Source: Daldinia sp. FL1419 (lineage: Eukaryota; Ascomycota; Sordariomycetes; Xylariales; Hypoxylaceae). Taken from it: DNA of 64,000 bases. The number at the start of each line of letters is the position of its first letter. The first letter of the stretch is position 1. Position numbers and translations under genes: made by a program. Below are positions 12,445 to 24,168 of this stretch, piece by piece. Location: the NCBI GenBank assembly GCA_025201765.1, contig MU623359.1, forward strand, positions 124,001 through 188,000, written 5' to 3'. The notes under the pieces were generated by a model. That model was not told the DNA's origin. It saw only the letters and a list, made by a program, of their open reading frames with translations, and did not search any database.

Positions 12445-15040
12445 TCAATCCACTATTCCTGGCGGCAACACAGCAATATAATCTAACGGCGCCGTTTCCC
12501 TTCCATTGGCCTTCGCATCAACGCGCACCACGTCGCCCTCCTTAATGCCCACGCCCTTAAACGTAATCCTCGTCGCCGAGTGTCCATCGATTCCCCTTGT
12601 CAGCGTATACCCAAGCTTATACTCATTATCACCAACCCAAGACCCAATACTTTTATCGTTCAAAAACAACTCATAAGACGCTTTCCCTTCATACAGATCA
12701 TAGTACGCTACCGCTAAGTCGTACACTCCGGCCGTATAATTCAGCGTCGCGCTCACGCTAGCGAAACTCGAGTTCCCGACACTTTGGACGATGCGTAGGC
12801 CTGAGGCGACTTCGAAGGGGTTGACATCTGTGACACGGTATCCGCGCAGCGTCATGGACTCGGCTTCGACGCGCCAGGGGTGCTTTCCTACGCGGTCTTC
12901 CGCGTCGGTGATTCCGGAGAGGCTGTGGTAGAACTCGTTGATCGCGTCGCGCCAGACGATTGCGTGCCCCGCTTGGTAGGTTAGCCGGAAGGCTGTTTCG
13001 TCGTAGCGCTGCTGGTCGATTAGACCTTGGAGCTTGGCCCATTGCGCGGGGAAGGTGGCGGCTGTTTCGGCGCCGGCGTAGTCTGTGGAGGGTTAGCGAT
13101 TGGTGAGGTGGAATTGCGAGTATCATTTTGAAAAGGGGTATATTGTGGAAGGGGGTTTACGTACGCGCATCGTAGAAGTGCTGGATAACTGTCTTCCCGT
13201 TCTTTAGCACATGTGTATAGGGAACATGATGGAACCACAGGAGTAAGTCGTCTGGTGTCGTCTCGATATCCTCGAATACGGTAGCAATCTCGGTCGGGTA
13301 CTGGCCTGCGAATCCGGTACCATTCTTAACTGTACGGTCCATGCCGATGCTGAACGCGTCAGCCCTAGTCCACTGTCCCCACGGGTTATTATCCATCGAT
13401 TGCGGATTTGGCCCATAATGGGGACCCGTTATATCAGTAAGTGTCTGGATTCCGAGGTTGCCTGTATAGTTCTCATACGCCGGCCAAGATTCCATAGACA
13501 TGCGCGTAATGGTTTCGCGAATAGTATCATCCAAGCCAAAAGTTAATCGCGTCCAGTCTTCCAGGATTGCCACTTCATCAGCCGTCGGGTCCCAGGCTAA
13601 TCTACCATACCCATATAAGTTGGACATGGCAAGATGTGTGCCAAGCCAAGTGGAATTTTGACCGACGTTTACGACAGCCGCGTAGCCCGTAAGTCCTTTC
13701 TTATTGAAGCGCTTGCCTGAAAGGATATCGGTACCTATGACGGATTTTTCGCCGTCGATGCGCAAGTCGAAATCGAGGATCGTCTTCCAAAGTGGTGGAA
13801 GATAGACTAAGTGGCACTGCTGGCCTAGATATTCCTGGGTAACCTGGAGTTCGATGGCGGATGCTGTCTGTTTTAGATGAGCGAAAAGCGGCGATGGTGG
13901 CTCTCTCACTTGGAAGTCGATTGGGCCGTACTTGACCTGGACTACAACATTGTCGTCAAACTTATCGTCGAGATCACGGAAAAAGTCGACGGCCGCGTTC
14001 GCTCGGTCGTCTTTCCAGTTCTTCTCATTGAGATGCTGGTTATCGTAAACGAAGGCGCGGAACATAATAATACCACCGTGTGGCTTGACGGCCTTCGCGA
14101 ATAGGTTGGCGCCATCCGAAAGTGTACGACCATATGTGAGTGGACCAGGTTGCCCTTCGGAGTTGGCCTTGACCAGGAAACCCGCGAGATCAGGCACGTT
14201 TTCATAAAGCTTGTCCGTGATCTTAGTCCACCAGGCGATAACGGACTTGTCCAAGGGATCAAATGTGTTAAGACCACCAAAAGTCTGAGGCGACGCAAAG
14301 TTGAGCGAGATACCAACTTTTACACCCCACGGCCTCATTGCGTCGGCTATCTTTGCTATCCCTGCCATGTTCGCGTCACTTAGGATCATGGCATTCGCAT
14401 TGACGTTGTTAATGATAATTCCGTTAACGCGGATTGAAGCCAGGAGGCGGGCGTACTCGGCAACCCGCGTCACATTAGAAACCAGAGCATTATCCTTGAA
14501 AAATATAGACGGGCCAGCGTAGCCGCGCTCTATAGTTCCGTCCATATTATCCCATTGGTTTATCCATCGGATTGCTGCGCTGGGGTTTGTAGCGTAGGCG
14601 ACCTCGGTGAAGTTCGCCTGGGCTAGCATAGACAAGTACTCGAATGCACCATAAAGCGCACCGCGTTCATTCTGACCGACGATTTCGACCGTGTCGCCCT
14701 TGGTGCTAAGCCAGAAGCCATCCTCCTCCAGTTCGGGCGTTCCGACCGAAATACCGGACTCATTAAACGCGGCGATAGTTCCTATTACCACAGAAGGGCC
14801 TTCGCTAGCATCATTCGTCACGTTAAGCGACTTGCCGAGAATACCCTTGATACCTTTCTGTAACTCCTGGCCCGCGACATAAACGGGACTCGTTTCTGTA
14901 CCATTGAGAGCGACAATGCTAGGAGGGATGACGGCTTGCTTCACGATATCACATGGTAATCGAGCATATCGTAGCCATGCATTGAGTCCATCCTCTGCAG
15001 CGACAAGGCCGAGAGTAGCCAAGAGCCAGAGTCCGCGCAT
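12445..15040 (-). CDS. aguA: Secreted GH67 alpha-glucuronidase
   Basis: Exons 15040-13165 and 13082-12445 (82-nt intron, donor GTACGT, acceptor CACAG) give 837 residues, the normal family length. The splice rebuilds FYDAHYAGAETA. I chose Met at 15040, not the in-frame ATG at 15094, because MRGLWLLATLGLVAA is a clean signal peptide. The catalytic residues expected from the family are in place: Glu295 in VKANSEGQPGP, Asp375 in KYGPIDFQ and Glu403 in TQEYLG. Several N-glycosylation sequons are visible. The enzyme removes 4-O-methyl-glucuronic acid from the ends of xylo-oligosaccharides outside the cell and works with xylanases, none of which lie in this window. The C-terminal 200 residues form the helical dimer domain. 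Confidence 0.94.
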
Positions 15041-16056
15041 TTCGGCGTACCTGGAGTAATTGATCGTGATATAGCTGCGGGCAGAATTCTGCACCTAATA
15101 ACCACCGAACGTTGGGGTCCCTGTGTTTATACATGTTGATTCTCCAACACGATGGGTCCGAGTCTGGGGAAATCATGGGTCCCTTCTCCAAGAGCCAGGT
15201 TGATGAACAAGAAATCGTTATTAGGCTAAACGTTGAGTCAAATACTATATGGTAGATCTTATCCATAGAGAACTTGGCGTGGCATTTCGTTTCACACTAC
15301 TTTCGGTATATTTACACACGAGCCTGTGGAGTCGTGTCTCCGTCTCCCCCGCAGATCCGGAAATGAATATCCTCCAAACAGGAGCAGCTATATCGTATGC
15401 AGGTACCAGGTTATCAGATATAGATTTAGAGTAAGATAGCCGAGAATAGAGCAGGTGTTCTAGCTCCATAGGCAATGTCTTTTAAATTTTGACTTGTCAA
15501 TCTGGGCAGGTTATTGTCGGCTTGAATCGGCTTTCTGGTTTTCAAACCCATCCAGGGGTTAGTATATCGCCAAGACATTTAAGGATAATATTGAATATAA
15601 CTAATAAGAATAGTTTGCTAATAGAACATTTTCAATCTGCGTATTGCATCAATCTTGCTTCTACACTCTGTTATCCTCTGTAGTACCGATAATCACTCTC
15701 GTCTAATCATAAAGAATATAACCAGGACGAGACATATGCAGCCCAACGCAATATACCCATAAACTCCTTCGGTATTCCAGGTTTAATCATTCCCACACTG
15801 CGGTATCCCGCGTCATAAAAAGAGTCATATGCCCCAAGGAAAACTCTGGAGCTACATAGCTTAAGAAATATTAACACTAACAAGAATAACGTGAAATGGG
15901 AAAAGGTAAGCAATTGTGGTAGTATAGGTAAGAGATGACGACTAAGGATAATGCTCATGACCAAGTACATGTACATAAATGTAATTAATACTTTGATATG
16001 TTGAATAAATGTCCCTTGGGATATATAGGCGGGTATGTAGACGGTATCGCAGCATG
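15041..16056. other. Intergenic region, no gene recognised
   Basis: About 1 kb upstream of the GH67 gene and downstream of the small orphan gene. It should hold the GH67 promoter. Short open frames (for example 15245-15475 and 15707-15976 on minus) have no recognisable content. Confidence 0.35.
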
Positions 16057-16468
16057 CTACATTTTCTGCTGTTCGCTTCCAGCGTTTTTGGTCACTACGC
16101 TGCCGAAGTGAGCACCTATGCTTAGGACCGTGTTGTCGATTGAAGACCGTCTTTCCGCATTGCTAACTGAGGACCCTTCTGTTTTTTTCTCTGTTTCGAC
16201 CGTTGGTGGTTTGCCGTTAGTTTGGGAGTATTTACCGAGAAGATGGTCAACGGAAGAGATGATTTGCGCGTGGTCTCTTCGAGGTGAGACTCCGGACGCT
16301 AAGTCAATGTTGACTGGCATGATGGTATCCTGGGCCTGGGTGGGGGCAGTTCTTAAGGGACTATATTAGAATAATTCCATCACGCAAGGAGTCTACGGTA
16401 AAGACAAAGCTTGATGATACTTACCCTACAGAGTTTTGACTTGTGTCGTCATTTTGAGTTGCCACCAT
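16057..16468 (-). CDS. Small conserved-looking hypothetical protein, two exons
   Basis: Exon 1 is 16468-16425 and exon 2 is 16360-16057, with a 64-nt intron bearing a canonical GTAAGT donor and TAATATAG acceptor. Together they give 115 residues. The splice joins MVATQNDDTSQNSVG to PLRTAPTQAQDTIMP and then a region with SGVSPRRDHAQIISSVDHLLGKY and a Ser/Lys/Glu-rich tail. No signal peptide or membrane segment is visible. The sequence is hydrophilic with several SP and RRxS sites, so a phosphorylated or disordered protein is possible (inference). I do not recognise a family. The clean intron and kept frame argue for a real gene rather than a chance open frame. Confidence 0.6.
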
Positions 16469-19400
16469 ATTCACGTAAGACCGACGTCGACGAGTTTTGA
16501 CGACGTTTCAACGACTATCGTATAAATGATTAATATTTATATAACGTGGGATCTTGATTGATATCTGAAATGGTGGTGAAGTATAATAGTTTTATACAAA
16601 ACAAGGCAGAATGACAAATACTGGCTGAGAATAGGGTGTTGAATCGAGGTTTTTCAAGTCTCGTCTACACGCATGTCTGTATGCAAAAGGGCTTAGTAGA
16701 GATAAGTGATAGATGTAAACTTGGTGGCAGCATTGGATTAATAAAGGGAAGTCTCAATAATATAAGGCTAAGTGAGCGGTGTACTCAGGTCTAAGGGAGA
16801 GTCAAAATTAAAATCTGCTGGTGAAGAGATACATTACCTAGGTCAGTAGCTCACGCCTAATAGCGAATAGAAAAGACGAAAATAAAACAGATCATCTGAT
16901 AATATTTGATTTATCGTCGAATAGGGACCGGTAATTAGTGCGATAGGCGTTGAATTGCATTAGGGGTGTAGGATTGCATCGCCAGCTCTGTCTCTACCGA
17001 ACGTACCGTTACCCTTAGCAATTCCATCGTTATTATACGTCTTCGCCCGCCAAGGTATAGTTCCATGACCTTACGCCCAATTCTGCAGTCACAGTCCCCA
17101 TCCCCTTCTCTAGAGGCTCGCAGATTGTAACCCTGAAATAATAGCACGTTAATTCACGAAACTTTGGATCGGGCTACCATCTTAACATGTGCAATTATCT
17201 ATCGGTAACAACAACGAACTTGGGGGTGCGCCGGGTATGATTCCGATCTGGGTTCCGTTGTGGGTTATGTCAGTATATTATATCAAAGTAATAGTATGAG
17301 AAAACCGGCTTATGCTACCAGTATTCCTTCTTATTTAGGATGTAGGGCTGTAGGTCAGGATAGATGCCACAGAAGCCTTTTGAAGACGACCAGGATAAAC
17401 ATAGCCTGTTACACCACCTATGCGTATGCAACCCTATCACTCAAGAAACTATTCTTGCTATGTATCTCCAATTCCTTCTCGCAACTTAGCGACTTTTCCT
17501 TAAGAAGACTCTGAAGGTAACGGCTCGTGAATGGCAACTAAATGCGATAGCATAAAAAAGCAAAATACCTAAGTCCCAGGGTGGTATATTAACACATATT
17601 ACGATGCCAACCATTAGTTAGGCACCTCATAAATTCCTAGGATGGATCCGGGCTAGAATGTAATAGGCTTTCTAAATTTGATCGTCTTCGAAGGCTGTGA
17701 GGTAAATTTTCCCAGCCGCCTATATGCTATGGTACATCTATATCGATTATCTTTCAAATATCAATACTGAGTTTTAAATTAAAGTAATGCAACGAGTATC
17801 CAAGAAGGTTTAGCGAGGAATCTAGAGAGAGAAAAATATATTAATATCAGGTTCTTCACGGTCATACGTGGGTGGTTGATGGGTATTTCGTAGATGTCAC
17901 AACGTCGTGTAACTATCTAATCAAAGAAAAGATAGAAATTAGCTAGGAAGCTGTCATACTATGACGAATACTCAAAGTAATATGATAAGTATAAACACTG
18001 TGCCTTTTCAGTCATTTAACTTTAACGCAGTTCTTGGTTAGAGACGTTTAGATTTCAATCTTGTGATGAGTATACCACAAGTTTAGGGGCGATTGTGGTA
18101 AATAACTACGTGACATGAACCCCAATGTGAAGTACCTCAAAGGTTATCTTTATTCCTTTTGTTTGCTACGCCTGTGCCAATTAGTAGCTTAGATACCTAG
18201 GTAGGTACCTAGATAGAAGGTAGACCAAGGACAAGCATACTCTGTATATTTTTTTATTTTATTTTTCAATCTGGGAATCTGTCTGCTACATACGAATTGA
18301 AGTTTGATGTAAGACGGAAAGGGGTGACAGGCCCGAGGTAACTACTGGTGGGAGGGCGGGCCGCCCCTTGAGTTTCTTGACCACAATCCCTTTCGTTAGG
18401 AAAGTAAGAGACCCGATGCGTGATGTCACACCAGTAGTCTCTCTCGTTTTCACATCATTCTTGCATTAGTTTATCACAATATCATCCCGCTATAGCCTCG
18501 GGGTATCTTAAACATGGAGCCGATTAGATAGGTATGCAAGCCAAAGGTACATCCTCGTGCCGATCCTGGGGCTACGATACGGATCTTCTATATGCTCCGT
18601 TGGCTGCCTTATATAGGCGCATACGTGTAACTTCTCTGCAACGTATCCTACGTTAATGCGTAGGAAGTGTCAAAGTCATTGGTTCTCATAGATCTTGAAC
18701 CGAGAGATAATGGTGGAGGTCGAAGAGTGACCCGTGAACCAAGACTCTGGACCCTGAGATAACCCTGGTCCTCTGCCGCCTTATGGGTCATCTTCCGTAC
18801 TTCCGCGTGTCTTTCTTAGTTCTATACCGCCCTAGAAAAGTTACACGTCACTATTACAAAACCAACGATAAGCTGACATTCGAGACCCTGACGCTCGGTT
18901 GTCAGGTACTTTTGCTTATAGGGATATGATTAATGCTCCCTTCCGGACCAAACCCCTTCTGCAAGATTTTAGGTAGTTTGAGTGAACTTGTTCTTTTTAG
19001 CCTGTAAAGCATGTGGCCGTGAGAGAAGCTGGTAGGAATTATAATTAGGGTATCGAAACCCCTTTCAAGAGTTTAGTCAAGCTATTTTGACCTCACCTCT
19101 TTCTAGCTCGGTGCGTGATGCACCCTCCTAATGGAAAGGTAGTATTATTGCATTGAAAGCTTCCGGTAGCTTCTAGGTCTATTTCTGATACATGAAAGAA
19201 GTTTAAGTACCTGTCGTCGCCTCCAGAGCCTACCGCTCTAGTAGCTTTAATGCAGAGAATACCTACCTACCAATGATCCTAATGCCTCGCCAGCTTATTA
19301 GAGCAGAAGGATCGACAGCTTATCTTCGTCAACATCTCCCTTCATTAGAAGGACGACGTGTTCAAGCAACATTAGAAAGCTAGTTGATACATAAGTGACC

Positions 19401-21206
19401 TTAGTTATTTAAACCGCGAATTTCCGGTGGAATACGACTTCAGACTTCAAGCAGGCTTCAGCATTGGCAATTTTCCATCGTCTCAATCCGTAGTATACAC
19501 AAGATACTAACCTAGTACACGTGGCACTTTAGGCTGCCTAACGACACCATATTAATGTAAGATAATTCATCCTGTAAAATACTGTTATTTTTAGGGTTAG
19601 GTATTTGATATAGTAATGTCATGAAGGCTAGAGAATGATAGATATTCAAAACAGCCTGACAACTTCATATATTAAAGCGAAGGCGATAGAAACAGCCAAT
19701 AATAGTAAAATAACCCAAGAAACATACGCATTCGACAACAAAGCCGCTGCATCTTGTCATCAATTCCTTCGTAGCTTATATCCGGGACATTATCCCGAAT
19801 TGCCCTGCATGCAGGGATTAATACTGGTTCGTGTTACAGTTGCTAGGTACAAAAGCATCCCCGGATGTATACTCAAACTTCGAATAGGTATCTTGGGTAC
19901 GCAAGCCGGTCCCGGACCCCAAAACTTTAATACGATTTGTTTACGGGATTTTATCACGGTATACACTCAAGAAGGGCGTATATAAATGCATCCTATAAAC
20001 GAGGCTACATGGCTTGGCTCCTTACGAGCTGTAGCGAAGAGGCCGAAACGGGTATAGTAGGTATATGTGTGTATCGATGAGTTCCCAAGCAGATTGGATC
20101 TTACTTTCGGTGTTGATGAAAGTAGTACATTGCCGTTGAGTAACAATGTTGCTTCTACCCTGTTCGTACTGGCTTGAGAAAGGAATAATTAACCCACTAA
20201 CTAATCCCGAATAATAAGCTAGGGGAAAATCCGCATTTACATTACAATGCCCATTCAGGTAATCCGGCAGCCCGGCAATCTGTAACTCTGACCTAAACCC
20301 TCCCCAATCTTCAGTGGCCCAGACATGAAAAAAGGGGGTCAAAGCTCTAGCCAGCTGACTCCAATGCCGCACCGAGCTCATGACCGAATGAGCGTAGGAA
20401 CCCGAGCCCTGGATACCATAGGACGGGTTTAAACAGCATATACCTAGGTAGGTATGCAAGTGACTAAGATCCTTCCGAGAGATGTATGGAGAGACGTATG
20501 GAAAGATGTATGCAACGCTCCGGGATGCTACATTCTGTAAGGATTAAGTTGGTTATGTGACCACGGCACGGATACGGCGCAGCAGCCTAAAGGAGATCAT
20601 ACTACATGATATTGGTAGGTATTATAAAGGATTTATTACCAAGGCTGAGTGTATACTTAGGTAGCTACGTAGATAGGTATGTAACCTGTTCGGGCCCGTA
20701 TGCTGCGCTATACCCCAATTAGTTCATCAAAGCGGCTCTTTTGAGCCTTATACACGTCCTTGACGCCGGGACCCTAATCCGGGACCAGGGTTCCCCGGTG
20801 TGCAGCATTGGGATTTGACATTGTGTAGAAGCACCATAGCCCTGTCCTGACAACCCATGTAAGCATTTGATAGCACCTACTATGTAGGTTAGAGCATACG
20901 GAAAAGGACAAGGCGAAGTACACAGAGTAGGAATAGTAGTATACATGATAGCATATTGCTGCTGACAGACCAACAAGGTATAGTACGGGGTAATCAGCCA
21001 CCTACATAGTTGAAAGGATATAATTGTTCTTATCAACTACCTCCTGACCTACCTGGGTACCTAGGTGGTTAGCTTGAAAACCAGACTAAGGAATATATGA
21101 CTAAGCAATTTGAACATAATATGCCTCTATCTCCAATTCTTGGAAATCCTTACTCAGTAGTATTTAGACCAGCCCATGAAGGATTGGAAATTAGAACAGG
21201 GCGAAG
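16469..21206. other. 4.7 kb gene-poor tract
   Basis: No convincing coding sequence on either strand. The longest frames (19635-19985 plus, 116 codons; 20022-20459 minus, 145 codons) lack known motifs, splice support or a coding-like composition. Short palindromes of the ACCTAGGTAGGTACCT type occur near 18190-18220 and 20440-20456, and TACCTGGGTACCTAGG near 21050. The tract is not strongly AT-rich, so it is not an obvious RIP product. Confidence 0.4.
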
Positions 21207-22457
21207 ATGAAATTTGTCGCTATGAATAACGGCCAGTTGGCAGGAATAGTTTATCGTAATCTATTCCCCCGGACTAGATGTCGAACTGTAAAGATTAGAT
21301 CTTTGGTAACTCAGTCAGGGGCACCGCCCTCGATGGCCATTCTCGACGATTACTTGGACATGGCCCGACCACACTTTAGCCACATACCCCAGTCCAAGCT
21401 CTCAGTAACTGCCTTTCACGATAGCCTGCCGCCATTCAATCATCCAAGGACTAGCGCTTCCGATCGCCAGGCTATCGTCGACAGGCTAAAGCCATACACT
21501 ATAATCTCCTCAATGCGAGAACGTACGCCATTTCCAGGCGAACTGCTTCGACAACTCCCAAATTTAAAACTCCTCCTAGCGACCGGCACGCAGTTCGAAA
21601 CGTTTGACCTGAAAGCCGCCTCGGAACTCGGTATTGTTGTTGCCGCAGCGCCAGGCAGGGGTCGCACGGACGGCAAACGATCGAACCGCCCGGTGCGACC
21701 AAGACTCGACATTAAAAAGGGCGGCAGCCATCCTACGACGCAGCACGCGTGGGCGCTGATCCTAGCTCTTGCGCGCAATGTAGCCAAAGACGACGCGGCC
21801 ATGAAGAGTCCGGCAAAGGCGTGGCAGTCGCAACTCGCGATCGGCCTGACGGGCGCGACGCTCGGAGTCGTTGGTCTCGGGCGTCTTGGCGCCGCCGTGG
21901 CGCGGATCGGCAGCTTGGCGTGGGGTATGCGGGTGGTGTGCTGGAGCGAGAACTTGACGCAGGAGAAAGCCAACCAGAAGGCCGAAGAGATGGGGCTCCC
22001 GGTCTACGGCGGTTACGCCTTGGATCCTAACGCGCCGACGTTTACTGCCGTGGGCAAGGGCGAGCTTTTCTCGACGGCAGATGTGGTGAGTTTGCATTAC
22101 GTCCTGAGTGATCGGTCTCGGGGGATCGTCGGTAGGGCTGAGTTAGGCCGGATGAAGGAGTCTGCGCTGCTGGTGAATACCTCGAGAGGTCCGTTGATTG
22201 ACGATGGGGCGTTATATGATGCGTTGCGGACGGGCCGCATCCGGGGTGCTGCGCTGGATACGTTTGACATTGAGCCTCTACCTGCTGATAGTCCTTGGCG
22301 GTCAACCGAATGGGGAACTCAGGGGAGAAGCAACTTGATTATCACTCCGCATATGGGGTATGTCGAGGATGGGATCATGCATACTTGGTATGAAGAAACC
22401 GCGGAGAATCTAGAGCGATGGCTCCAGGGAGATGAGCTTTTGCATCGTCTCAATTAA
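21207..22457 (+). CDS. D-isomer-specific 2-hydroxyacid dehydrogenase
   Basis: A single exon of 416 residues. The NAD-binding motif GLGRLG is at 223-228. The catalytic Arg, Glu and His of the family are visible as NTSRGPL (Arg327), DIEP (Glu356) and TPHMG (His382). These enzymes reduce 2-keto acids to D-2-hydroxy acids with NAD(P)H; the substrate cannot be read from sequence. Most homologues would start at Met43 (position 21333, MAILDDYLDMARPHF). The extra 42 residues have no Asp or Glu and several Arg/Lys, so they are either a mitochondrial presequence or translated leader. The segment around 148-178 (GRGRTDG... GGSHPTTQH) is the fungal subgroup's version of the cofactor-domain entry. GC is higher here than in the flanks. 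Confidence 0.87.
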   Translation: MKFVAMNNGQLAGIVYRNLFPRTRCRTVKIRSLVTQSGAPPSMAILDDYLDMARPHFSHIPQSKLSVTAFHDSLPPFNHPRTSASDRQAIVDRLKPYTIISSMRERTPFPGELLRQLPNLKLLLATGTQFETFDLKAASELGIVVAAAPGRGRTDGKRSNRPVRPRLDIKKGGSHPTTQHAWALILALARNVAKDDAAMKSPAKAWQSQLAIGLTGATLGVVGLGRLGAAVARIGSLAWGMRVVCWSENLTQEKANQKAEEMGLPVYGGYALDPNAPTFTAVGKGELFSTADVVSLHYVLSDRSRGIVGRAELGRMKESALLVNTSRGPLIDDGALYDALRTGRIRGAALDTFDIEPLPADSPWRSTEWGTQGRSNLIITPHMGYVEDGIMHTWYEETAENLERWLQGDELLHRLN

Positions 22458-23075
22458 CCCGCTTTTGATGTTTCATTCTCATACCTGTCCGTGGATGAAT
22501 GTGCCAATGCGCGATCCTGAAAGTATCATTAACGCTGGAAATCCCATGATTTGAAAATGATAAAGGTTGGGAATAAGTTATTCATATCCATTTTAAGACC
22601 TAAGATCTGGTGAAATGCGAGATACCTACAGATCACGATGTTTTCCCGACTCCACAAGACAAAGGATCACGTCGGACTGATTCATGTATTACTATTGCAA
22701 GTTGCAAGGCTTTCATGATCTAGTTCCCAGGTCATCGTTCTCTCCCAACTTTGTCACATCCTTAGGGATTAATTTTGACGAAAATAAAATATTCTGTTAC
22801 CTAGATACTGAGGACGTGTGCGATGTATATCGACCAATACCTATGATGTGTAGGTAGGTAGTGATTCATCGTGTGCGAATTTGCCCAGAAATCCGTGAAG
22901 CACGATGCGAAACGTTTCGGCCTCACCTAATACTAGTGGTATTACAAGAATGGGTATAAAAGATTGGCCTGTCCCTGGAAGGTAGTCTGCCGATACTTCT
23001 ATGCCAACATCGCTCCATCCTCGGCTTCAAAACACATATTGACTTACGCGTCACTCTATCTATCGCCGGAACAAA
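22458..23075. promoter_or_regulatory. Intergenic region with a TATA box for the following small gene
   Basis: TATAAAAG sits at 22955-22962, about 115 bases before the next start codon, and is the clearest TATA box in the window. Its presence suggests a regulated rather than housekeeping gene (inference). Nothing else is recognised in this stretch. Confidence 0.4.
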
Positions 23076-23504
23076 ATGACTTCCGATATAGTAGCCCAAC
23101 TCTACTATTCGGAATACCTTGAAGATATGATTGCTAGAATCGCTAACTTCGGGGAAGAACCAAGATACCAGCAACTCATCGAACTGCCCGAGATCGTGGA
23201 AATAAGCCGCCTTCCGGTCGGAAATCAGGAGAATCACTTGGACAGGGTAGTGAGGCACCATGGTATATTCCAGGGGATGACCCGGACTGAACAACTCACA
23301 TATATCGAACATCTGTTTACTTACATCTATAGCCCTCCTGGTTATGCATTATTCCATTCGCCGCCCTTTTGGGCTGTACTCTTTCAAATGCCCATGCTGG
23401 AGTATTACTTAGAGACGACTGAGCCTGGGGGTGCGTATACATGGTCAAATATCGGTAATTGGTTTTTGTGGAATGCGCAAAACTACCAAGGCTCCCGAAA
23501 CTAG
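23076..23504 (+). CDS. Small protein of unknown family, paralogue of the gene at 26021
   Basis: A single exon of 142 residues, intracellular (no signal peptide or membrane span). It aligns nearly without gaps to the protein encoded at 26021-26464. Shared positions include RHxxFQ, a conserved QLxYxxHLF, SxPG, WxxLFxxPxL, TxPGGxYT and NWFxW. The conserved aromatic and PGG positions suggest a folded globular domain. I do not recognise the family and assign no function. A TATA box lies about 115 bases upstream. A decayed P450 gene lies just downstream on the other strand. Confidence 0.7.
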   Translation: MTSDIVAQLYYSEYLEDMIARIANFGEEPRYQQLIELPEIVEISRLPVGNQENHLDRVVRHHGIFQGMTRTEQLTYIEHLFTYIYSPPGYALFHSPPFWAVLFQMPMLEYYLETTEPGGAYTWSNIGNWFLWNAQNYQGSRN

Positions 23505-23609
23505 GATGTAGATATTATAAATAAAAACCATTCCAAGAAAACAGGAAGCACCAATAGTGCCTAGGAATAACATTCATGTGGCCTGCGATGAATTATAGGG
23601 GGTACTTAC

Positions 23610-24168
23610 CGTATCTCAACGCAACTATGCCTTGTTTTCCCGAAAGTCCCAAAAGGCGTATGGGTCTTATTACTTAGATGACATAGGATGGCATCCGTAA
23701 ATCGATCTGGGTTGAAGCGTTTGGGCCCCGGAAATTCTTCTTCGTTATGATGAAGCAAGTGCATCGTTATGCCGATGGGTGCGCCGGCTAGTATCCGCCA
23801 GTATGCGTAAAGGAGACCCTTTTCCTGGGCAATACGAGTATTTGCGAGTAGCTATGGCTAAAGCAAGACGCATGGCCTCTATGATGGTAGCGGCCAAGAA
23901 AGTTACCTTCGAGCTTCTTCCACTTATGATTAGGGGCGGTAGCGAGTTAGGCACGTAGCTTCTGGACTTTAGGGTCACTGCAAATGTAGGAGACCGTGAC
24001 TTGTATGTTAGTAGTTGTTGTTTCGAACCTAGTGTCTATTGTAGTTAAGATATCTCGCACGAAGCCCGTGAATGTAGCACCGGGGTCTATGGTCTTCTGA
24101 GACACGGCAAAGCCCAAAAATCTGTCAAAGTACCCGGAGTGTTTCATGGTCGTGTTGTTGACAAGCAA
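23610..24168 (-). pseudogene. Cytochrome P450 remnant (C-terminal half), disrupted
   Basis: Read on the minus strand in three successive frames, this is the C-terminal part of a fungal P450. It has the I-helix-like FETTT, then SDPKVQKLRA, an EAMRL matching the K-helix ExxR, LAGAPIGITMHLLHHNEEEFPGPKR-type text with FNPDRF, and a heme-loop relic PFGTFGKTRHSC whose Cys is still present. It is broken by an in-frame TAA at 23947-23949 and by frameshifts near 23905 and near 23845. A GTAAGT donor follows at 23609, but I found no matching next exon. The N-terminal half was not found. The decay is by frameshift and stop rather than heavy C-to-T mutation. Confidence 0.75.

Noticed and set aside
12758..13126. 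122-codon Arg/Pro-rich minus-strand frame
   Set aside because: It is an alternative frame of the second exon of the GH67 gene; the correct frame joins the splice site and the rest of the enzyme.
19635..20459. Open frames of 116 codons (+) and 145 codons (-)
   Set aside because: No motif, splice support or family resemblance; they lie in a tract rich in short frames on all strands.
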